Notes: generated by a model not told the origin, from the letters alone. 64,000 nt of DNA from Myxococcales bacterium (GCA_016720545.1 JADKKK010000002.1:558001-622000); one strand, 5' to 3'. Positions 1 through 8,637 are shown, counted from the first letter of the stretch. Numbers and translations are program-made.

Positions 1-3000
1 AAGCAGTGGCTCGCGAGCCCGGCGACGCGCTCGAAACCGGCGCGCGCCGCGAGCTGCGAGAGCTTCGGCGGCCCGCCATCGTGGACGAGGTGGCTCGAGA
101 CCAGCGCGACCTGCTGATCGGCGTCGAAGAGCACCTCGCCCATGAGCACCTCGAAGAGCAGGCAGCCAAAGGCGTAGACGTCGGCCGCCAGCGGTGAGGC
201 GTCGGCGGAGTGGACCCAGATCTCGGGGGCTCCGTAGGGCCCGGAGGCGCACCCGGGACGCAGCTTGCGCCCCGACAGCCCGAAGTCCACGAGCACCGCG
301 ACCTCCCCATCGCGCAGCACGACGTTGGAGGGCTTCACGTCGAGGTGCCCGAGGCCCGCCTCGTGCATCACGGACAGTCCCGCGAGGAGGTCGCTGAGCG
401 CGCGCAGGGCTCGCGGCATGTCGAGGGCGAGCGACTCGACGGCCAGCTCGAGCGAGAGCCCCTCGACGAGCTCCATGACCAGGATGGGCTTCGGGCGCGC
501 GGCGAGGTCGAAGTTGACGAAGCGGGCGAGGTTCGGGTGCGGGGGGAGGCCCACGAGCGCCATCGCCTCCGACCGGAACATGTCGAGGAACTGCTCCTCG
601 GAGACCGACCGCGCCACGCTCGCGTCGTAGTCGGGCACCTTCAGCGCGAACCGCTCCGCGTCGGGGTCGTGGCGATCTTCGAGGCGGTTGGCGACGAAGA
701 CCGAGCCCGAGCCGCCCACGCCGAGCGGGCGCTGCACGAAGAACGCGCCGAGGGCTCGCCGCGCCGGGAGCCACGACGGCAGCGCCTCGCCCTGGACCAC
801 GCGCGCCCGCTCGTCGGCGCGCGGCGCCTCGACCGGCAGGTCGGAGAGCCGGCTCGCCGTCTTGGTGACGAGCGTGGCGAGCGCCCAGGGCAGCCCGCGC
901 GTGAGCTCGGCGAGGGTGGCGGCGAGCGCCCCGGAAGCGACCCGCTCACCCGCCACGAGCGCGCGCCCCACGACGACAGAAAGGAGCCTCACGCCCCCGG
1001 AGACGAGCCGCGACTCGCGGCGGAGCGTGCGTTTGCCCGCGGGCTCGAGCCTCATGCGTGCCCCTCGAACGACCTGCGCGAGCGCGACGACGGCGGCCTC
1101 GAGGTTCTGGACCACCTCGGCGTCGGGCATCGCGCCCCCGCCCATCCCGCGGAGGGCGTCCGCCTTGGAGAGCACCACGAGCGCGGCGTGGAGTCGCACC
1201 AGCACATGCCGGAGCGCCTCGGCGCGCGCGGAGCCCTCGGAGACGAGGTCCTCGGCGAACCGCCCGAGCGCGGCGACGCGGACGTCGACCGAGTTGGCCG
1301 GCCGAACGAGCGGGAACGCCTGCTCGGCGTCGGGCGGTGGCGGGAAGAGCGAGTCGTGCGTCGCGGCCGAGACGCGCGCCTTCGTCGGGGTGACCGTGTC
1401 CGCCCCGAGGAAGCGCACGTACTCGGCGAGCATGTGGCGCATGTCGGGGTTCATGGACGCCTCGCCGAGCGCGACGAGGTCGGTCCCGGTGGAGAGGCTG
1501 TCGACCGCGCAGAGCACCGCGTCCGCGACGTCGAGCTCTTCCGCGCGGACCAGGGCGTCCAAGCACCGGGCCAGGGTCGCGATGAACGCGCGACGCAGCA
1601 TCGGCTCGGGCCCCCTCGCGACGCGCTCCAGCACCGCGAGCGCGGTCGCTTGCCAGCGCGCCTTCTGGCGGGCCGACTGCGCCGGATCGTCGTTCGAGCT
1701 GGACGCGTCCCCGTCGACCAGGTGGAGGAGCGCCCGAATCCGCACGAGATCGAGCGCGCCCGCGGGGCTCTCGCCCTCGCGCGCGAACTGGCGGGCGAGC
1801 ATCCAGGAGCCCAGGTGCTCGCGCAGAGCGTCGAGCGCGGACTCGCCCGCCGCGACCTTCTCCTGGCTCGTCTCGAGCCGCAGCAGATCGGCGAGGACGT
1901 TGCGTTCGAGGAGCGACGCGTCGAGGTCGCGCAGGACGCCGAGCGCGACGCGCCGACCCGCCGCGGCCTCGCGCCGAGTCCCCTCCTGGGCAGCGTCGAG
2001 CGCGGCCACCGCGACCTTCGTGGCCTCGAGCAACGCCATGCCGCGCGAGTGGGCGGGCTGCGCGCCTCCGGATGCGAACGCCGAGAGGGCCCGCTCCACC
2101 TCGCGCCGCAGCGGCTCGCGCTTTCGCGCCGCGCCGGAGAGGTCGAGGCGCAGCTCCTCGCGTAGGCCGTCGTCGTCGACGTCGGCCGTGGACATCGCGC
2201 CGAGGACCTTCTTCGCCGCGCCGTCGCAGAAATGGCTGCCGCCGAGCTCGTCACGGGTCCAGAGCACCGACTCCGCGACGTCTTGCGGGGCGCTCCGGAG
2301 GGCGAAATCGAGCAGCAGGTACGCGGCGTCCGGCTCGGCCTCCGCGACGCGCGGTAGGCCCCACACGAACGCCCCCCCGATGCCGGGGTCGAGGCCCGGG
2401 AGCGGGCCGCGAAAGAGCCGCGCGGCCATGCGCTCGGCGTCGTCCGGTCGCACGGCCGCGTACGCGGCGATGGAGGTCGCCGCGCGCCGCCACTCGGTGG
2501 GGGTGAGGTCGGGCGAGACCGAGCTCTCGATTTCTTCCCGCGTTCGGGGGCTCCATGGCGCGATGAGGCCGCGGGCGACGGCGACGTGGCGCCAGACGAG
2601 CGACTCGCGGTCGGCGAGGAGGCGGTCGAAGGCCGCGCCGATCGCGTCGCCGCGAAACACGCGGAGCGCGTGAGCGTCGCCGTGAGCGGCCCGCTTCGCG
2701 GCCTCGCGCGCGGCGCGCTCGAGGAGCCTGGCCGCGAGCCGGCGTGACGGCAGGGACCGGGTCGAGGGGGCGGTGATCCACTCGCGGGCGAACTCGCGCC
2801 GAGAGACCAGGGCGAGCGCGAGCGGGCCGTCGGCGACCCCGAGCATCAACGGGAGCTCCGTGACGAGGGAGACGCGCGCGTGCGCGCCCGCGGACGCGAG
2901 CCCCTTGCCTCCCGAGAGCGCCATCACCGTGGCCATGGCGACGAAGGTCTCGGCGTTGCCCGAGAAGAGCCGGGTGAGCACGCGGCGCCCCAGGTCACGC

Positions 3001-3299
3001 TGCGCGGGACCGACGGGCAGCGCGGCGGCCAGCAGGAACAGCGCGCGGCCCGCGGCGGGTGGGGCCAGCCAGTCGAGGTCCTCGACGAGCCCCTCGGAGA
3101 GGGCCGCCTTGATTCCCAGCGCCAACAGGTCCGGGTTTAGGCCTTCCAGCGGCCCGGGCCCATCGTCGACCCGTGCCCGGGCGAGGGCGGTGACCGCCTG
3201 GCGGAAGGCCACCCTGCGCTCTTCGACCGACCGCTGGTGCAGGTCCACGAGCGACTGAACGTACAGACCAGGATCTTTCACGTTGGCCACACCAAGCAT
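1..3299 (-). CDS. Ser/Thr protein kinase with long N-terminal helical region (partial, C-terminus off window)
   Basis: The frame is open to the left edge, so the C-terminus is missing; 1,099 residues are visible from ATG 3299. Residues 1 to about 840 are Leu/Ala/Arg-rich and look alpha-helical, with no motif I recognise. A Hanks-type kinase domain follows: Gly-rich loop GVGGSGSVFVA (about residue 860), ATP-anchoring Lys in FALKV (about 884), catalytic loop HLDVKPSNV (about 970), metal-binding DFG in VDFGLSG (about 1003) and GPYGAPEIW (about 1022). Leu replaces Arg of HRD, so it is a non-RD kinase, probably not controlled by classical activation-loop phosphorylation. Having the kinase behind an 840-residue N-terminal region is the reverse of the usual bacterial order. 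It is divergent from the ABC-F gene. Substrate unknown. Kinase assignment is firm; the N-terminal role is unknown. Confidence 0.85.
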   Translation of the reverse strand, partial: MLGVANVKDPGLYVQSLVDLHQRSVEERRVAFRQAVTALARARVDDGPGPLEGLNPDLLALGIKAALSEGLVEDLDWLAPPAAGRALFLLAAALPVGPAQRDLGRRVLTRLFSGNAETFVAMATVMALSGGKGLASAGAHARVSLVTELPLMLGVADGPLALALVSRREFAREWITAPSTRSLPSRRLAARLLERAAREAAKRAAHGDAHALRVFRGDAIGAAFDRLLADRESLVWRHVAVARGLIAPWSPRTREEIESSVSPDLTPTEWRRAATSIAAYAAVRPDDAERMAARLFRGPLPGLDPGIGGAFVWGLPRVAEAEPDAAYLLLDFALRSAPQDVAESVLWTRDELGGSHFCDGAAKKVLGAMSTADVDDDGLREELRLDLSGAARKREPLRREVERALSAFASGGAQPAHSRGMALLEATKVAVAALDAAQEGTRREAAAGRRVALGVLRDLDASLLERNVLADLLRLETSQEKVAAGESALDALREHLGSWMLARQFAREGESPAGALDLVRIRALLHLVDGDASSSNDDPAQSARQKARWQATALAVLERVARGPEPMLRRAFIATLARCLDALVRAEELDVADAVLCAVDSLSTGTDLVALGEASMNPDMRHMLAEYVRFLGADTVTPTKARVSAATHDSLFPPPPDAEQAFPLVRPANSVDVRVAALGRFAEDLVSEGSARAEALRHVLVRLHAALVVLSKADALRGMGGGAMPDAEVVQNLEAAVVALAQVVRGARMRLEPAGKRTLRRESRLVSGGVRLLSVVVGRALVAGERVASGALAATLAELTRGLPWALATLVTKTASRLSDLPVEAPRADERARVVQGEALPSWLPARRALGAFFVQRPLGVGGSGSVFVANRLEDRHDPDAERFALKVPDYDASVARSVSEEQFLDMFRSEAMALVGLPPHPNLARFVNFDLAARPKPILVMELVEGLSLELAVESLALDMPRALRALSDLLAGLSVMHEAGLGHLDVKPSNVVLRDGEVAVLVDFGLSGRKLRPGCASGPYGAPEIWVHSADASPLAADVYAFGCLLFEVLMGEVLFDADQQVALVSSHLVHDGGPPKLSQLAARAGFERVAGLASHC

Positions 3300-3358
3300 C
3301 GCACGCCGTCGAGTGACATTGCAGCATTCGGGGCCAAAAAAGACACCGAAGGCGATCC

Positions 3359-5143
3359 GTGGTAAGGCACGCCCCACGACGCGCCGGCGCGTCCGTGTGG
3401 CGGCGCCCTTGCCCGCGCCTCTTCCTCCGCAACCCACGAGAAGTCCTGATTGTACTCGACAAAGTAACGAAGCGCTTCGGACCCAAGATCCTGTTCGAGG
3501 ACGTCTCGATGCAGTTCGATCCGCAGAAGCGTTACGGCCTCACCGGGGCGAACGGCGCCGGCAAGTCGACGCTCCTGAAGATGCTCGCCGGCGAGGAAGA
3601 CACGGACCAGGGCTCGATCACGATCCCCTCGAACCTTCGGCTCGGAGTCCTCAAGCAGAACCACTTCGAGTACGAAGAGGAGCGCATCCTCGACGCGGTG
3701 CTCATGGGCAACCGGGGCCTCTGGGACGCCATGGTCGAGAAGGACCGCCTGCTCGAGGGGGAGGTCACCGACGAGGTGGGCATTCGGCTCGGCGAGCTCG
3801 AGGGCGTCATCGCCGAAGAGGACGGCTACACGGCGGAGAGCGAGGCGGCGGGGCTGCTCGTGGGCCTGGGCATTCCTCAGGAGCACCACGCCGACAAGAT
3901 GAACACCCTGGCGGGTGGGTACAAACTGCGCGTGCTCATCGCGCAGGTGCTCTTCGGCAAGCCTGACGTCCTCCTACTGGACGAGCCGACGAACCACCTG
4001 GATCTCGAGTCGATCGCGTGGCTCGAGCGCTTCCTCCTCGACTACCGGGGCACGCTCGTCGTCATCTCGCACGACCGGCACTTCCTGAACGCGGCGGCCA
4101 CCCACATCGCCGACGTCGACTACCAGACGATCACGGTCTACACGGGCAACTACCAAGACTTCGTCGAGCAGAAGTACGAGAACAAGCAGCGCGCCGAGCA
4201 GCAGAACCAGGCGGCGAAGAAGAAGATCGGCGAGCTCCAAGGGTTCGTACAGCGCTTCGGCGCGCACGCCTCCAAGTCGAGCCAGGCGCAGTCGCGCATG
4301 AAGCAGATCGAGAAGCTCAAGGAGGAGGTGGGCTCGCGCGGGCAGAAGCGTTCGAGCCTGGTGCGCCCCTTCATTCGGTTCGAGTTCGAGAAGCCGAGCG
4401 GCCGCGACGTGCTCCGCATGGAGGGGGTCGACAAGGCCTTCAACGTCGAGACGCGCAGCGGCGCGAAGGAGCGAAAAGTCGTGTTTCAGCGCGCCGCGCT
4501 GCACCTGAACCGCGGCGACCGGCTGGTGGTGACGGGCCCGAACGGCGTGGGCAAGTCCACCCTGCTGAAGCTGCTCGTCGGCGCGTACGCGGGCCTGGAC
4601 GCCGACACCCGCAAGGACGTCTACACGCCCGACGCGGGAGAGGTGCGCTGGGGGCACGACACGAGCGTCGGCTATTTCGCCCAGGACACCCACGAGGCCC
4701 TCGGCCGCACGGGCGCCGGGATGAACGCCTTTCAGTGGCTCTACCAGTGGGACACGAACGCCCCACAAGAGCACATCCGCGGCATCCTCGGCAGGCTGCT
4801 CTTCCAAGGCGAGGCCGCGCTGAAGAACACCGAGTCCCTCTCCGGCGGCGAGTGCGCTCGCCTGCTGCTCGCGAAGCTGCTGGTGCTCCAGCACAACGTC
4901 CTCGTGCTCGACGAGCCCACGAACCACCTCGACATCGAGTCGATCGAGGGGCTCCTCGACGGGCTCAAGCTCTTCAAGGGGACGCTGGTCTTCGTCAGCC
5001 ACGACCGGCACTTCGTCTCTTCGCTCGCGACCCGCGTCCTCGACCTGCGCCCGAAGGAGAGCGCGGGCGCGGACCTGGTCGACTACGGCGGCACCTACGA
5101 CGAGTTCCTCGAGCGTGAAGGCCGCGACCTCCTGCGGCGCTAG
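3359..5143 (+). CDS. ABC-F family ATP-binding protein (YbiT-like, ribosome-associated)
   Basis: Two fused ABC domains without membrane segments, as in ABC-F translation factors that act at the ribosomal E site. Domain 1: Walker A GANGAGKST (about residue 63), signature LAGGY, Walker B LLLDEPTNHLD. Domain 2: GPNGVGKST (about 393), LSGGE (about 494), LVLDEPTNHLD. A charged linker at about 250-340, rich in Lys/Gln/Glu, matches the P-site tRNA-interacting arm. The family normally begins close to IVLDKVTKRFG; the first 29 residues from GTG 3359 look unlike coding sequence of this family. No ATG/GTG/TTG lies near the homologous start, so translation may begin at CTG 3446 or ATT 3449, just after a GAGAAG purine run. 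3359 is therefore the outer limit; GTG 3395 is another option. Confidence 0.92.
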   Translation: MVRHAPRRAGASVWRRPCPRLFLRNPREVLIVLDKVTKRFGPKILFEDVSMQFDPQKRYGLTGANGAGKSTLLKMLAGEEDTDQGSITIPSNLRLGVLKQNHFEYEEERILDAVLMGNRGLWDAMVEKDRLLEGEVTDEVGIRLGELEGVIAEEDGYTAESEAAGLLVGLGIPQEHHADKMNTLAGGYKLRVLIAQVLFGKPDVLLLDEPTNHLDLESIAWLERFLLDYRGTLVVISHDRHFLNAAATHIADVDYQTITVYTGNYQDFVEQKYENKQRAEQQNQAAKKKIGELQGFVQRFGAHASKSSQAQSRMKQIEKLKEEVGSRGQKRSSLVRPFIRFEFEKPSGRDVLRMEGVDKAFNVETRSGAKERKVVFQRAALHLNRGDRLVVTGPNGVGKSTLLKLLVGAYAGLDADTRKDVYTPDAGEVRWGHDTSVGYFAQDTHEALGRTGAGMNAFQWLYQWDTNAPQEHIRGILGRLLFQGEAALKNTESLSGGECARLLLAKLLVLQHNVLVLDEPTNHLDIESIEGLLDGLKLFKGTLVFVSHDRHFVSSLATRVLDLRPKESAGADLVDYGGTYDEFLEREGRDLLRR

Positions 5144-5242
5144 CCCTCGGCTGCCGAGAACGACGCCCGAGAGGCGCGCCTTTCACGCGGAGCTCTCGTA
5201 TTCTGTTGTGTCCACCAAGCCAGCGCGCCCCACGAGCCCCGC

Positions 5243-6904
5243 ATGCCCCCGAGAAAGGACGACCGCTTCGCTCCGACCGTGATCCACGGGCGGCCTGGAG
5301 AGCCGCTCACTGAGCGGTTCGGGAGTCCGCACGCGAGCCCCCGCCTCCCCGACGACGCGCGCGAGCCGGGCGAGGGGCTGCGCCTGCCCTCGCTGCTCCG
5401 GTTGGGGGAGGAGCGCGCCCTCGCGGAGGGCGGCATGGGGGTCATCACCGTCGCGAAGGACCCGCTGCTTGGCCGCGAGGTCGCCGTGAAGACGCTGCAC
5501 CGCCATCTGTCGGCGGAGCCGCCCGTACGCCGGCTGTTCCTCCGCGAGGCGCACGTGATGGGGCTCCTCGAGCACCCGCACATCGTGCCGGTCTACGACG
5601 TCGGGGAGCGCGAAGACGGGCGCCTCGCCCTCGTGATGAAGCTCATCGAGGGCCGCACCCTCGCGTCGATGATCCGGGCGCTGCCCAAGGGACCTATCGA
5701 CACGGGGACGCTCTACGTGTTGCTCGAGGTGATCACCAAGGTCTGCGACGCGCTCTCGTACGCCCACGATCGCGGCGTGCTCCACTGCGACGTGAAGCCC
5801 TCGAACGTCATGGTGGGCGACTACGGGCAGGTGTACCTCACCGATTGGGGCATCGCGCGCTTCGAGGCGAGCGGGCGTCCCTCCGTGCCCTCGGGCGACC
5901 GACCGGACTCACCGCCCTCCAACGAGCCGACGGACGACCCCGCTCCAAACGTGGTCATCGGCACCCTCGCGTACCTCTCGCCCGAGCAGGCGCGCGGGGA
6001 GCGCTCCACGCTGGACGAGCGGGCCGACGTCTTCCTGGTCGGGGCCGTTCTGTACGAGCTCCTCGCGCGGAGGCCGCCCTACCCCACCCGGGAGCCCGCC
6101 GAGGCCGTGGCCCAGGCGAGCGCGTGCGCCTTCCCACCACCGAGCGCCGTCGCCGGCGCCGCCTCGGTGCCCGCGGAGCTCGAGCGGATCGTGCTGCGCG
6201 CGATGGCGAAGGAGCGCGGCGAGCGCTACGCGAGCGTCCGCGGGCTGCGCGACGACCTGTCGCGCTTTCTGCGGGGCGGGGCCGAGTTCCCACGACAGGT
6301 CTTCCGAGCCGGCGACGTCATCGTCCGAGAGGGCGACGCGGGCGACGCCGCCTACATCGTCGCCGAGGGACTCTGCGACGTACGCAAGCGCGTCGCGGGC
6401 GGCACGGCGGTCGTGAAGACCCTCGGGCCAGGCGACGTGTTCGGCGAGATGGCGATCCTCACCGCCGGGCCTCGGACGGCGAGCGTCGTCGCCGTGGAGG
6501 ACACGACCGTCCTCGTGCTCACGTCGGAGGCGCTCGAGGACGAGCTCGCCGCGTTGAAGCCATGGATGGCGAGCCTCCTCCGGACGCTCGCGAAGCGCTT
6601 CCGCGAGGCCGACCAGCGGCGCGTCACGGCGCTCTCCGCCCCCAGCCCCGTCCGGCTCGCCAACTACATCTTCATGAAGCTCTCGACGTGGGGCACACCG
6701 GCGTTCGGGGGCGGCCGGCAAGTCGCGTGGTCCGCGCTCGCGAAGGAGATCGAGGAGCAGCTCGGCGTGCCGGCGCTCTCCGCGTGGCAGCTCGTGAGCC
6801 TCTTCGGGCTCTTCGACCTCGACATCTACGCGGACACGGTGGTCATGCGCGATGAGGCGAAGGCGCGCGCCACGCTCGCCGCCGAGCTCGGCCACCGGGT
6901 CTAG
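5243..6904 (+). CDS. Ser/Thr protein kinase fused to a cyclic-nucleotide-binding domain
   Basis: 553 residues. The kinase domain (about 50-330) has the loop AEGGMGVI, Lys in VAVKTL, catalytic loop HCDVKPSNV (about 182), LTDWGIARF in the DFG position and GTLAYLSPEQA. HRD has become HCD and DFG has become DWG; the catalytic and metal Asp residues remain, so activity is plausible. Residues about 354-455 form a Crp-type cyclic-nucleotide-binding fold with the phosphate-binding cassette FGEMAILTAGPRTASV, including the Arg that usually contacts the phosphate. The remaining C-terminal tail has no clear family. The architecture suggests a soluble kinase gated by a cyclic nucleotide, by analogy with PKG-type fusions; the ligand is not determinable here. 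The stop codon TAG is also the first three bases of an inserted palindromic element, but the reconstructed empty site keeps the same stop. Confidence 0.9.
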   Translation: MPPRKDDRFAPTVIHGRPGEPLTERFGSPHASPRLPDDAREPGEGLRLPSLLRLGEERALAEGGMGVITVAKDPLLGREVAVKTLHRHLSAEPPVRRLFLREAHVMGLLEHPHIVPVYDVGEREDGRLALVMKLIEGRTLASMIRALPKGPIDTGTLYVLLEVITKVCDALSYAHDRGVLHCDVKPSNVMVGDYGQVYLTDWGIARFEASGRPSVPSGDRPDSPPSNEPTDDPAPNVVIGTLAYLSPEQARGERSTLDERADVFLVGAVLYELLARRPPYPTREPAEAVAQASACAFPPPSAVAGAASVPAELERIVLRAMAKERGERYASVRGLRDDLSRFLRGGAEFPRQVFRAGDVIVREGDAGDAAYIVAEGLCDVRKRVAGGTAVVKTLGPGDVFGEMAILTAGPRTASVVAVEDTTVLVLTSEALEDELAALKPWMASLLRTLAKRFREADQRRVTALSAPSPVRLANYIFMKLSTWGTPAFGGGRQVAWSALAKEIEEQLGVPALSAWQLVSLFGLFDLDIYADTVVMRDEAKARATLAAELGHRV

Positions 6905-7072
6905 CAGCCTGTTGATAAACGGACACCGAGCCCGCGCGTCGTCCGCGCGGCATCGGGCAAGGCGCGATCCGAGGAGCCCGCTTTTGCAGGTGAGCAGGCA
7001 CCGGAGGATCGCAACGAAGCCCGTGCCGATGCGGCGGCGCGCGGGCGACGGGAGCTTATCAACGGGCTGCTA
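6902..7072. mobile_element. MITE-like palindromic element A (171 bp, TA-flanked)
   Basis: Terminal inverted repeats TAGCAGCCTGTTGATAA (6902-6918) and TTATCAACGGGCTGCTA (7056-7072) match at 16 of 17 positions. The interior is also an imperfect palindrome (for example CCCGCGCG near 6931 against CGCGCGGG near 7036), so one strand can fold into a long hairpin. There is no coding capacity. The outermost bases are TA at both ends, the pattern left by transposases that target TA (IS630/Tc1-mariner type); which transposase mobilises it is inference. Its right TA is shared with the next element. Confidence 0.75.
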
Positions 7073-7381
7073 GTCCCCTGGAAGCGTGATCCCTTCCAGA
7101 AGTCGCGCGGGTTCGGCCTTTCGCCACAAGGGAGCGAGGGGGTGTCCCGTTTTCGGCGGCGGTGGGAGGATACTCATGTTCGAGGGTCGGCGTTCTCGCG
7201 CAGTCACCCCCGAAACCACTGTCCCCTGAGCGCAAAGCGCCGCCTCCACCGCGCGGAACGACGTCCGAGTTGAGGACGGGCCCGCCGCCGCCGAAAACGG
7301 GGCACCCTCGCTCCCCCCCTCGCTCCTCGGCATGACACCGAAGACCGGACTTCTGATACGAACCACGACTCCAGGGGACTA
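7071..7381. mobile_element. MITE-like palindromic element B, copy 1 (311 bp)
   Basis: Perfect 12-bp terminal inverted repeats TAGTCCCCTGGA (7071-7082) and TCCAGGGGACTA (7370-7381). The palindrome continues inward with mismatches: GAAGTC and GGAGCGAGGG near both ends, and a CCCGTTTTCGGCGGCGG arm near 7147 answered by CCGCCGCCGAAAACGGG near 7290. Open frames here are by-products of the palindrome; none resembles a transposase. The left TA is shared with element A and the right TA with copy 2. Confidence 0.75.
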
Positions 7382-7680
7382 GTCCCCTGGAAGCGTGATC
7401 CCTTCCAGAAGTCGCGCGGCTCGGCCTTTCGCCACAAGGGGAGCGAGGGGGTGTCCCGTTTTCGGCGGCGGTGGGAGGATACTCATGTTCGAGGGTCGGC
7501 GTTCTCGCGCGGTCACACCCGAAACCACTGTCCCCTGAGCGCAAAGCGCCGCCTCCACCGCGCGGAACGACGTCCGAGTTGAGGACGGGCCCGCCGCCGC
7601 CGAAAACGGGGCACCCCATCGCTCCTCGGCATGACACCGAAGACCCGACTTCTGATACGAACCACGACTCCAGGGGACTA
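7380..7680. mobile_element. MITE-like palindromic element B, copy 2 (301 bp)
   Basis: Near-identical second copy of element B in the same orientation: same 12-bp terminal repeats (7380-7391 and 7669-7680), a few base substitutions, and about 10 bp less in the right arm, where copy 1 has an additional CTCGCTCCCCCC-type stretch. It overlaps copy 1 by the dinucleotide TA. The three elements therefore fill nearly all of the stretch between the kinase and the QueD-like gene, and no other gene is visible there. Confidence 0.75.
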
Positions 7681-7720
7681 GCTAGAGCGCCGCCGGTCGA
7701 TACGTTGGCGCTCGACGGGC

Positions 7721-8260
7721 TCACGCGTCTCGCGCGTACTCGGCGAAGCTCTCGCTCGGCTGCAGGCTCTCGTAGATGCGCGCGCGCGCGACCCGGACGC
7801 GGGCGTCGCCGAACGACGCCGAGGCCGCGTCGAAGAGCCATTTCGCGAGGCGCTCCGACGTGGGGGTGAACGGGAACACCGAGAGCTTGATGCCGCCGGG
7901 GAGCTCGTTTCGGGCGCCAGCGAGCTCGCCCGTCAGCACCGGCGGCGCCTGGCCGAGGTGGCCGAGCGTCTCGCGGCGCGAGCTCACGAGGGTCTCGCCA
8001 AGGCGGGCGAGATCCGACCGCGTCTCTTCGAACGAAGCCGCGCCAAGCGCGAGCGAGTGATCGAGCAGGCGGAAACATGGGTCGAGCAGCTCCTCGTGGA
8101 CCCGGTCGAAGTCGACCACGAAGCCTTCGGCGTCGAGCTCGCTCGCCTGCAGCATGACCTCGAACCGCCAGGTGTGGCCGTGGAGAGAGATGCACGGCCC
8201 GCGGTGGCCGCGGACGTGGTGAGCAAAGTGAAGGTGAACGCCGCAGCTCGCTCGGTACAT
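7721..8260 (-). CDS. queD: 6-carboxytetrahydropterin synthase / 6-pyruvoyltetrahydropterin synthase family (QueD-like, intact zinc site)
   Basis: 179 residues, T-fold family. The zinc ligands of QueD/PTPS are present: His in FAHHVRGH near the N-terminus and both His of LHGHTW; the catalytic Cys sits four residues before that motif (GPC). The Asp-His pair (LLDHS) and the late Glu (RIYESLQPS) are also kept. QueD makes 6-carboxy-5,6,7,8-tetrahydropterin from dihydroneopterin triphosphate for queuosine; PTPS members make the pyruvoyl pterin. queC and queE are not in the window, so the pathway is uncertain. Start ATG 8260 has GAGG seven bases upstream and lies two bases after the upstream stop; a TTG two codons earlier is possible. 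The two genes are almost certainly cotranscribed. Confidence 0.8.
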   Translation of the reverse strand: MYRASCGVHLHFAHHVRGHRGPCISLHGHTWRFEVMLQASELDAEGFVVDFDRVHEELLDPCFRLLDHSLALGAASFEETRSDLARLGETLVSSRRETLGHLGQAPPVLTGELAGARNELPGGIKLSVFPFTPTSERLAKWLFDAASASFGDARVRVARARIYESLQPSESFAEYARDA

Positions 8261-8262
8261 GC

Positions 8263-8637
8263 TCAACCTCGGAAGACGACTCGGGACACGTCGTTCTCGC
8301 GGAGCACGAGCTTCCGGAGGCCCGGCAGCTCGGGCGCGAGCTGTTGCCAGATCCAGGTCACGAGGACTTCGCTCGTGGGGTTCTCCAGACCTTGGATATC
8401 ATTAAGGTAATGATGATCGATGCGATCGCGCGTGGGCTTCATCGCGCGCTCGATTTCGGAGAAGTCGAACACCCACCCCGTGGCCGGATCGAGCGCGCCG
8501 ACGATGTGGATGTCGAGGTAGAAGGCCAGCCCGTACACGTTGTGGCAGGGGTGCTCTGGCGGAGTGCGCGGCAGACGGCGCGCCGACTCGAAGCGGATCG
8601 TGTGGATGAGCTCGTATCCTCCGGTGGTATCGGCCAT
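8263..8637 (-). CDS. QueD-family paralogue lacking the zinc-ligand histidines
   Basis: 124 residues, closely resembling E. coli-type QueD in the second half: GWVFDFSEIERAMKP, DHHYLND, GLENPTSEVL, WIWQQLAP and a late Glu (VLREN). The N-terminal zinc site is changed: the family AHRLP is SARRLP here and the LHGHS motif is VYGLA, so all three metal-binding His are replaced (Arg, Tyr, Leu). The catalytic Cys (HPC) is kept. It is either a degenerate subunit, an enzyme with a new mechanism, or a non-catalytic partner of the intact paralogue encoded two bases downstream. Start ATG 8637 is supported by AAGGAG four bases upstream; an in-frame ATG at 8682 has no such support. Confidence 0.8.
   Translation of the reverse strand: MADTTGGYELIHTIRFESARRLPRTPPEHPCHNVYGLAFYLDIHIVGALDPATGWVFDFSEIERAMKPTRDRIDHHYLNDIQGLENPTSEVLVTWIWQQLAPELPGLRKLVLRENDVSRVVFRG

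Noticed and set aside
210..2165. Long plus-strand open frame of 651 codons
   Set aside because: It is the antisense of the kinase gene on the minus strand; its translation is Arg/Gly/Glu-rich low-complexity with no motif, while the minus frame has clear kinase motifs.
7059..8195. Minus-strand open frame of 378 codons crossing the palindromic elements into the QueD-like gene
   Set aside because: It repeats itself because of the two element copies and is out of frame with the QueD-like protein; no transposase motif.
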